Source: CAYUPI01 sp964446585
Lineage (GTDB): Bacteria > Verrucomicrobiota > Verrucomicrobiia > Limisphaerales > UBA8199
Direction of reading: 5' to 3'
NCBI GenBank assembly: GCA_964446585.1
Contig: CAYUPI010000084.1
Coordinates: forward strand, 1-19,984
Length of the DNA: 19,984 nt
The position numbers and the translations under genes are program-made. A model generated the notes under the pieces. That model searched no databases and was not told the DNA's origin. It worked only from the letters and a program-made list of their open reading frames with translations. Below are positions 14,637 through 19,984 of the stretch, piece after piece (within the stretch, counting starts at the first letter, position 1; each line of letters starts with the position of its first letter).

Positions 14637-16681
14637 AGCGCAAACAGCAACAGCAAAATCAATGTTATGAAGGTATAGAGCAGGTAGACGTGAACGCTGC
14701 CCGCCTGGATGCCGCGAATGCGTCGCGAGGCCCGCAGGATCCAAATCCGCGCGGGCCGGTATATGCGCGTCTCAAACACCTCCTCGATGTGGCTCTCAAA
14801 GCGAAGCGTGGTGGCGAAGCGCGGCGAAAAGTCGTATTCGCGCTGCACGTCGCGCCGCGGCCGGAAGAGCGCCTTGAAGATCATTCGAATCGGCTTCGAA
14901 AAGCCGGTAGCAGTATATTCCATTTGCGGCGTCAACCCACGCAGCCCGCAGTCCCATGTCGGTCCCCGCTGCGTCTTCGTGTTGCGGGCGAATACCAGCC
15001 ACAGGCCGAGCGGAATTGGCAACAGGCACACGCACATCAGCACGATGCCCAGCGTTGAAATAGTCCCTGATTGCTCGGTGAGCGAGGTCAGCACCAGGCC
15101 GTTGGCGATGCTGAGCTGCGTGCTGAGGTGATCTCCCGTCAGTTGCTGCGTCAAAGGATCCAGCAACCGGACAAACGCGGTCGGAAAAAGCCCTAAAACC
15201 ACACATGCGAAAGTGAGAATGGCCATGCCGGCGCGCATTGAGGGACCAACCTCGTGCGCCTGCGTGGCGTGTGCGCTCCGGGGTTGGGCGAGGAAGGTGA
15301 TGCCGAAGGCTTTCACGAAGCACGCTGCCGCCAGCGCGCCGGTCAGCGCCAGCATCGCGCCGCTCAAAGGAAAAAGCAGCCGCATCAGGCTCTGCGTCGT
15401 GCCGAAGCCTTGCAGCAGCGCCTGGTAAGTCAGCCACTCGCTGACGAAGCCATTCAAGGGTGGCAGCGCGGAGATCGCCACCGCGCCGATGAGGAAAAAG
15501 AAGGCCGTATGCGGCATCCGCTTTGCCAGGCCGCCCATTTCCTCCATGTTGCGCGTATGCGTGGCGTGCAGCACCGCGCCTGCGCCGAGAAACAGCAGTG
15601 CTTTGAAGGAGGCGTGGTTGATCGTGTGGTAGAGTCCGGCAAGCAGAGCCAGCGTTGCCAGCGACGTGTGGTTGCCATGCTGAAACATCAGTGCCGCCCC
15701 GAGGCCCATCAGGATAATTCCAATGTTTTCTATGCTGTGATATGCGAGCAGGCGTTTGAGATCGTGCTCCATGAGCGCATAGAGCACGCCCAACACAGCG
15801 GAGATGGTGCCGACCGTCAACACTGTCACGCCCCACCAGAGCGGCGGTGGACCGAGGAATTCGAAGCAGACGCGCGTTAAGCCGTAGATGCCAGTCTTGA
15901 TGAGCACGCCCGACATGAGCGCGGAGACATTGCTGGGCGCAACCGGATGCGCCGCAGGCAACCAGATGTGGAGTGGCACAATACCTGCCTTGATGCCAAA
16001 ACCAAACAGGAACAGGAGGAACGCCGCGTCCCGTCTGCCGGGTTCCATTTTAGCGCCGATGTCGTGCATGCTCGCAAAGCTGTAGTCGCCAGACGCCTGA
16101 AACAGCAGAAGCAACCCTAGAATGATGCACCCGGCGTCAATGTGCGACATGATGAAGTAGAGGACGCCGGCCTGCCGTGTCTCCGGCTGCTCATGCTCGA
16201 AGCTCACGAGGCAGTACGCTGTCAGCGCCATCAGTTCCCAGGCAATGAGGAACACCCAGAGGTTGTCCGCCAGAAATGTCAGTGTCGTCGCCAGAAGCAG
16301 CGCGTTGTAGAATGTGCCCAGAACGCCCACGTTTTTGCGTCCAAAGAAACCCTTCGCGTAGCCGAGCGAGTAAATCGAGAGAGCGAACCCGAGCAACGAA
16401 ACAATGAGCAAGAAAAACGCCCCCAGCGCATCCAGCCGGATGGTAAACTGGATGTACGGAATCACCGGCGGCAACAGTTGATATTGTGGAGCCGGCGTCC
16501 CGACCCCGCCAGCGAGAAACATCAGCGCAGCCATCAGGCCGGCTAAAGCCGACAGCGACGCCACGCCGAAAGAAAACAAACTCGCCAGTCTCTCGCGCCG
16601 CATGAGGAGCAATCCTCCCACGGCCCCGAGTTGGTAGCCACAAAGCGATCCCATCAACAGGGTTTGGAGATCGAGGCTCAT
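14633..16681 (-). CDS. HyfB/NuoL-like antiporter subunit
   Basis: The product is 682 aa and highly hydrophobic, a Proton_antipo_M family member. Channel residues are present: E149 (LIAWELMALTAY), K231 (GFGIKAGIVPLHIWLPAAH), K262 (GVLIKTGIYGLTR) and K360 (HASFKALLFLGAG). The C-terminal part TWDCGLRGL and YTATGFSKPIRMIFK (about 575-605) is a HyfB/HycC hallmark, absent from NuoL. A final helix (665-682) would close the membrane arm. ATG 16681 has a strong AAGGAGG four bases upstream, and overlaps the SulP stop as ATGA. It is the distal ion-pumping module and is encoded directly against SulP, which invites thought about coupling. Confidence 0.93.
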   Translation of the reverse strand: MSLDLQTLLMGSLCGYQLGAVGGLLLMRRERLASLFSFGVASLSALAGLMAALMFLAGGVGTPAPQYQLLPPVIPYIQFTIRLDALGAFFLLIVSLLGFALSIYSLGYAKGFFGRKNVGVLGTFYNALLLATTLTFLADNLWVFLIAWELMALTAYCLVSFEHEQPETRQAGVLYFIMSHIDAGCIILGLLLLFQASGDYSFASMHDIGAKMEPGRRDAAFLLFLFGFGIKAGIVPLHIWLPAAHPVAPSNVSALMSGVLIKTGIYGLTRVCFEFLGPPPLWWGVTVLTVGTISAVLGVLYALMEHDLKRLLAYHSIENIGIILMGLGAALMFQHGNHTSLATLALLAGLYHTINHASFKALLFLGAGAVLHATHTRNMEEMGGLAKRMPHTAFFFLIGAVAISALPPLNGFVSEWLTYQALLQGFGTTQSLMRLLFPLSGAMLALTGALAAACFVKAFGITFLAQPRSAHATQAHEVGPSMRAGMAILTFACVVLGLFPTAFVRLLDPLTQQLTGDHLSTQLSIANGLVLTSLTEQSGTISTLGIVLMCVCLLPIPLGLWLVFARNTKTQRGPTWDCGLRGLTPQMEYTATGFSKPIRMIFKALFRPRRDVQREYDFSPRFATTLRFESHIEEVFETRIYRPARIWILRASRRIRGIQAGSVHVYLLYTFITLILLLLFAL

Positions 16682-18525
16682 CGCTCCTCCTTCTGCTCGG
16701 ACCGGCCGGCGCTTGCGACTAATTGCGCCGAAGCCGAAGGCCGGCTGTTCACCGTCGGTCGTTGGAGCACGTCGTTGACCCGCTCCAGCGCATGGGCTAA
16801 CTCCTTTCGCGCCATCTCGAGTTGCTGCTTTTCCAGTAGATGCGGATCGCTGGGGGGAACAGGAGGCAGACCGAGGATTTGCCGCGCGCGCTCCAGCGCC
16901 GCGTCGATATGCGGGCAAACATTCTCGCGTCCAAGCCGGTCGAGGAAGCCGGCTTTCTCCATGGTCATCAACGGATGAGTGTGTGGCGCGCTCAACACCA
17001 GGTGCTTGCCCTTCCGGTGCAGACGTTCATAGAGATCCTCGAGTGCGTTCAGGCCCGTGGCATCCATTGCCACCACCTTTCTCATGCGCAGGATGAGCAC
17101 GTCCGGCTCTCGTTTCTCACGCTTGAGCACGCTCTCCAGCTTGTCGGTTGCCCCGAAGAAAAATGCGCCGAAGATGCGATAGACCATAGCCCCTTCGGGC
17201 ACGATCTTGCCGACGAGCGAGTGGTGCGATCCTTCGGTCTCTACACTTTCGTCCACGGCCGTAATCTGGGTGGTTTCCGCCACGCGTTTAATGAACAGCA
17301 CGGCCGCCAACACCATGCCGAGTTCCACGGCTATGGTCAGGTCCATGACCACCGTAACCAGGAAAACAGTGAGGAAGACCGCGGCATCGCTAGTGGGCCA
17401 TTTGGGCAGTCGGCCAAAATTGTGCCACTCCCCCATGTGGATGGCGACGTTTACCAACACGGCACTCAGTGTCGCCAGTGGGATGAACTTCGCAAGCGGC
17501 GCGGCGGCCAGGATGACCAGCAAGAGGGTGGCGGCATGGATGATACCTGCGATCGGCGTGCGTGCCCCGCTCTTGACGTTTGTCGCCGTGCGGGCAATGG
17601 CTCCCGTGGCTGCAATTCCGCCAAACAACGGGCTAAAGACGTTGGCCAAACCTTGGGCCATGAGTTCCTGGTTCGAATCGTGTTTATCATCCACCATGCC
17701 GTCGGCGACGACCGCACAGAGCAGCGACTCGATAGCTGCCAACAAGGCGATGGTTGTGGCAGGCTGGATCAATTGCCGCACGGTTTCCAGCGCGAACGCT
17801 GGCAGATGCGGCCTCGGCACGCCTTGCGGAATACCGCCGAACTTGCTGCCAATGGTTTCGACGGGCAGTTGAAGGCACGCCACCGCCAGGGTACCTAATA
17901 CGAGCACAACTATTGAGCCTGGTATCCGCCGCTGCCAACTCTTGGGCCAAAACAAAATCACAACTAACGAAGCAAGCGCGAGCCCAACCGTAGGCCAATG
18001 AATCGTTCCGGCGTGCGCACAAAGCACTTTCAGTTTCTCGATGAACTCTGACGGTACTTTTTCCACCTTCAACCCGAAGAAGTCCTTGAGCTGCGTGGAG
18101 AAAATGAGCACCGCGATGCCGCTGGTGAAACCCATCGTGACGGGATAGGGAATGAACTTAATCATCGTGCCCAGTCGCGCGAAGCCCATCACGAGCAAAA
18201 TCACGCCGGCCATGACCGTGCAGATAGCGAGGTTTTCGGCGCCGTGCTTCGAACCAATCCCGTAAAGGATCACAATGAATGCGCCGGTGGGCCCGCCAAT
18301 GGCGACTTTGGTTCCGCCCAGCGCGGAGATGATAAAGCCAGCAATAACAGCCGTAAAAATACCGGCTTGTGGCGGCACTCCGGAGGCGATGGCAAACGCC
18401 ATCGCGAGCGGCAATGCCACGAGGCCTACAGTCAGCCCGGCAATCAGGTCTGCCGTCAGATCTTCGCCGGAATAGTTCTTCAGCGAGTCGAGAACTTTGG
18501 GGCGAAATGTAAAGTACGAGTTCAC
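16678..18525 (-). CDS. SulP family anion transporter with STAS domain
   Basis: The product is 615 aa. The transmembrane part runs to about residue 430, with SulP hallmarks ADLIAGLTVGLVALPLAMAF near the N-terminus and GGPTGAFIVI. It is followed by a STAS domain (about 436-553) with the VAMDATGLNALEDL motif. A charged, coiled-coil-like tail (about 560-590) ends in a Ser/Arg-rich stretch. SulP proteins take up sulfate, bicarbonate (BicA type) or dicarboxylates, usually with Na+ or H+; the substrate cannot be read from sequence. No ATG suits; GTG 18525 gives VNSYFTFRPKVLDSL, the usual SulP opening, 13 bases after the EIIA stop, with GAAGG next to it. The gene lies between EIIA and the hyfB-like gene in one transcript. 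Confidence 0.9.
   Translation of the reverse strand: MNSYFTFRPKVLDSLKNYSGEDLTADLIAGLTVGLVALPLAMAFAIASGVPPQAGIFTAVIAGFIISALGGTKVAIGGPTGAFIVILYGIGSKHGAENLAICTVMAGVILLVMGFARLGTMIKFIPYPVTMGFTSGIAVLIFSTQLKDFFGLKVEKVPSEFIEKLKVLCAHAGTIHWPTVGLALASLVVILFWPKSWQRRIPGSIVVLVLGTLAVACLQLPVETIGSKFGGIPQGVPRPHLPAFALETVRQLIQPATTIALLAAIESLLCAVVADGMVDDKHDSNQELMAQGLANVFSPLFGGIAATGAIARTATNVKSGARTPIAGIIHAATLLLVILAAAPLAKFIPLATLSAVLVNVAIHMGEWHNFGRLPKWPTSDAAVFLTVFLVTVVMDLTIAVELGMVLAAVLFIKRVAETTQITAVDESVETEGSHHSLVGKIVPEGAMVYRIFGAFFFGATDKLESVLKREKREPDVLILRMRKVVAMDATGLNALEDLYERLHRKGKHLVLSAPHTHPLMTMEKAGFLDRLGRENVCPHIDAALERARQILGLPPVPPSDPHLLEKQQLEMARKELAHALERVNDVLQRPTVNSRPSASAQLVASAGRSEQKEER
16686..16692 (-). promoter_or_regulatory. 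Strong Shine-Dalgarno for hyfB-like gene
   Basis: AAGGAGG on the minus strand, 4 bases before ATG 16681, inside the end of the SulP gene. It is the only near-perfect ribosome site in the operon, so fresh initiation here may set the level of the membrane arm. Confidence 0.7.
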
Positions 18526-18538
18526 CTTCGATGAAACT

Positions 18539-19039
18539 TTAAAGCGGCTGCGGTTTCGTGTTCGAGGGAGGGACCAAACCGTTGCGCAGTTTAATTTGGT
18601 GAAGCACCTCGAGAATCTGTAAGGAACCAGCCGCCGCATGGAGCTGTTCCACCAGCCGCTCATCTTTGGCCAGCCGGACCAGCCCGGAAATGAGCGTAAG
18701 ATAGTGTGTCGAATCGGTTGCCGGCACGGCGGCCAAAAAAACCAGCCGCACAGAGCTAGCAGATTTTGCGCCCCACGCCAACGGTTCGCGACTTCGCCCG
18801 AGCGCAAAAGAAAGTTCCTTCAAGCCGGGCAACCGCGCGTGCGGAAACGCCATGCCAGCCTCCCAATCGCTGCTCACCAGGAATTCCCGGTTCAGCGCAG
18901 CGTGATAAAATAGCAACAAATCCGGCACGCGATTCTCGCGTTGCATTGCCTGGCCGAGTTCCTGAATCACGCTGGCTGAATCCTGGCCGCGCAGTTGAGG
19001 AATAATCAGGCCCGGCCTGGTGAAATCGGCCAAGGTCAT
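18539..19039 (-). CDS. PTS EIIA-like (fructose/PtsN type) regulatory protein
   Basis: The product is 166 aa, the length of a single EIIA type-2 domain. The phosphoryl-accepting His is H67 in GMAFPHARLPGLKEL; a second conserved His is H112 in DSTHYLTLISGLVRL. No EIIB or EIIC partner is nearby, so sugar transport is unlikely; a regulatory role like PtsN (EIIA-Ntr), acting on transporters, fits better. ATG 19039 was chosen because the domain begins MTLADFTRPGLIIPQLRG; the frame upstream runs through the zinc-ribbon gene. It lies 25 bases after that gene and 13 before SulP, so SulP or the Ehr complex is the likely target (inference). Confidence 0.85.
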   Translation of the reverse strand: MTLADFTRPGLIIPQLRGQDSASVIQELGQAMQRENRVPDLLLFYHAALNREFLVSSDWEAGMAFPHARLPGLKELSFALGRSREPLAWGAKSASSVRLVFLAAVPATDSTHYLTLISGLVRLAKDERLVEQLHAAAGSLQILEVLHQIKLRNGLVPPSNTKPQPL

Positions 19040-19064
19040 TGAAGCAGCAATATTGGCAACGGAA

Positions 19065-19454
19065 CTAGAAAGCGTGCAGCTCGGTGTGTTGCCGAGTTCG
19101 TTTTGGCCGTGATTTGGCGGAGGCGTCGAGCGGCGGAGCGTTCTGACCCACCGGCTCGTTTTCAGGCAGATAGAGGTAGCGACCGCAGTTGTCGCAAACG
19201 TGAACTTCGTTTGTGTAAGCCAGGGACGCCAGCGCACCAAGAGGCACCCGCAGATGGCATTCTCCGCACGCGCCGTTGCGGGCGATAGCCACTCCCTTCT
19301 TGCCGCGCGCAATCAGCCGGTCAAAGCGGGCCAGGATGGCTGTGGGCACCCCTTCGCGCAGCCCAAGAATGGCGCGCTTGTCTTCCGGCGAAGGCGCGTG
19401 GTGCTGCAACTGGATTTCCTGCAGCGCCCGCAAGTTTTCCATGATATGTTTCAT
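19065..19454 (-). CDS. Small C4 zinc-ribbon protein, first gene of the Ehr operon
   Basis: The product is 129 aa. A helical, probably coiled N-terminus (1-50, LRALQEIQLQHHAPSPEDKR) is followed by a zinc ribbon with C63-x2-C66 (CGECHLRVP) and C87-x2-C90 (CDNCGRYLYLP). The tail is disordered and basic. It resembles a short form of the COG1579 C4 zinc-ribbon group, whose role is poorly known; nucleic acid or protein binding is likely. ATG 19454 is only about 2 bases from the transcription start predicted by the sigma54-like site, so the second ATG at 19442 (MENLRALQEIQ) may be the real start. Confidence 0.75.
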   Translation of the reverse strand: MKHIMENLRALQEIQLQHHAPSPEDKRAILGLREGVPTAILARFDRLIARGKKGVAIARNGACGECHLRVPLGALASLAYTNEVHVCDNCGRYLYLPENEPVGQNAPPLDASAKSRPKRTRQHTELHAF

Positions 19455-19466
19455 CGGGCGTCGGAA

Positions 19467-19482
19467 TGCACAGACCGTGCCG
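19467..19482 (-). promoter_or_regulatory. Sigma54-like -24/-12 promoter for the Ehr operon
   Basis: Minus strand reads CGGCACG, four bases GTCT, then GTGCA. The GG and GC are exactly 10 bases apart as the sigma54 consensus TGGCACG-N4-TTGCA requires; two positions differ (C for T, G for T). It lies just before the first gene, and an NtrC-family activator is encoded next door. The predicted start, near 19456, leaves almost no leader, which counts somewhat against it. Confidence 0.5.
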
Positions 19483-19577
19483 GCGAACTCGCTCCAAGCG
19501 GTAACCCCTTGTTGCCAGGAGACTTAATTCCAATCACCAACAATCGGCCAGCTAAAGGCAGGCAGCGAATTACGTGG

Positions 19578-19632
19578 TTTGTGCAGTTTTTGCACGAATC
19601 CCGGGAAAAATGTGCAATCATCACTTTTGCAA
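19578..19632. promoter_or_regulatory. Paired TGTGCA half-sites, possible activator sites
   Basis: GTGCA-GTTTT-TGCAC (19581-19595) is an inverted repeat that extends with one mismatch to 19578-19598. A second TTGTGCA-like half-site, TGTGCA at 19611, lies 31 bases (three helical turns) from the first, followed by TTTTGCAA at 19625-19632. They lie about 100-150 bases upstream of the -24 box, the usual range for sigma54 enhancer sites. Confidence 0.4.
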
Positions 19633-19664
19633 ATTCGGCCGATCAAGCCGCCTTACCGGACAAG

Positions 19665-19984
19665 TTAGTTCGCGTTATCTGAGTCTCCGGCATTCCACTG
19701 TGATGTCAGCAAGCCATGCTGCTTGAGCTTGTATTGCAATGTGCGCCGGCTGATGCCCAGCGCCTTGGCCGCTTCTTCACGGTTATCGGTCACGTGCGTG
19801 AGCGTTTGACGAATGTGCAGCTTTTCCACCTCGGCCAAGGACATGCCCGGGCGCACCATGAAAGTGGACGTGGCTTGGTCGTGGTCGCGCAGGAAATCCG
19901 GCAGGTTGGCAACTTCGACGGTCGAACCCCGATGCGTGATAACCAGCCGCTCAATCATGTTCCGCAGTTGCCGCACGTTCCCCG
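19665..19984 (-). CDS. NtrC-family sigma54-dependent regulator (5' partial)
   Basis: Only the C-terminal 106 codons or so are in the window; the start lies beyond the edge. The first visible residues GNVRQLRNMIERLVI are the end of the AAA+ sigma54-interaction domain (WPGNVREL motif in the family). The end holds a Fis-type helix-turn-helix, EEAAKALGISRRTLQYKLKQ. Such proteins use ATP to open sigma54 promoters after a signal, often phosphorylation by a sensor kinase. Its sensor domain cannot be seen. It is on the same strand and 210 bases upstream of the zinc-ribbon gene, making it the natural activator of the Ehr operon. Stop TAA at 19667-19665. Confidence 0.92.
   Translation of the reverse strand, partial: GNVRQLRNMIERLVITHRGSTVEVANLPDFLRDHDQATSTFMVRPGMSLAEVEKLHIRQTLTHVTDNREEAAKALGISRRTLQYKLKQHGLLTSQWNAGDSDNAN

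Noticed and set aside
7544..16681. Formate hydrogenlyase or Hyf hydrogenase
   Set aside because: All four Ni-Fe cysteines are missing in the large subunit, and no maturation or formate dehydrogenase gene is present.
14633..18525. DAB-type inorganic carbon pump
   Set aside because: There is no DabA-like protein; the transporter is SulP, and the NuoL-like protein has a full set of complex partners.
1..19984. tRNA, rRNA, CRISPR or insertion sequences
   Set aside because: I saw no cloverleaf, spaced identical repeats, transposase motif or terminal repeats on reading both strands.

Overview
The window is about 20 kb of GC-rich bacterial DNA. I infer a PVC-group organism, most likely Verrucomicrobiota. 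The support is the set of small conserved-looking proteins, the multihaem cytochrome fused to HEAT and TPR repeats, and the weak Shine-Dalgarno use. There is no rRNA or marker gene to prove it.

Plus strand, bases 1 to about 7350, holds single genes. These are the 3' part of a multihaem cytochrome c with HEAT and TPR repeats (2-1804), an EF-hand protein with C-terminal membrane helices behind a good sigma70-like promoter (2184-4424), a Cys-rich hypothetical overlapping rpsU (4840-5425), an Hsp20 chaperone (6505-6966) followed by large hairpins, and a 64-aa hypothetical (7157-7351). On the minus strand in this part lie a glycine-rich RRM protein broken by one missing base (5527-5867) and a possible small broken ORF (4480-4633).

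Minus strand, bases 19984 down to about 7470, is the main find. It is one tightly packed operon: C4 zinc-ribbon protein, PTS EIIA-like protein, SulP anion transporter, then HyfB/NuoL-like, HyfC/NuoH-like, HyfE/NuoK-like, two HyfF/NuoM-N-like, NuoC-NuoD fusion and ferredoxin-NuoB fusion. Most junctions are ATGA overlaps or gaps of only a few bases. The catalytic subunit lacks all four cysteines that hold the Ni-Fe site in group 4 hydrogenases, while the Fe-S ligands of the small subunit are intact. That fits the 'Ehr' (energy-converting hydrogenase-related) complexes, which have no known substrate. Three antiporter-type subunits predict strong ion pumping.

An NtrC-family sigma54 activator (19665-19984, 5' end outside) lies just upstream. 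A -24/-12-like site (19467-19482) and TGTGCA half-sites spaced 31 bp apart lie between it and the operon. My reading is a sigma54-controlled module in which an ion-pumping redox complex is co-produced with a SulP anion (sulfate or bicarbonate) transporter and a phosphorylatable EIIA domain. The partnership with SulP and EIIA is inference from gene order. Three separate places look like one-base frameshifts at short homopolymers, which may be assembly errors.
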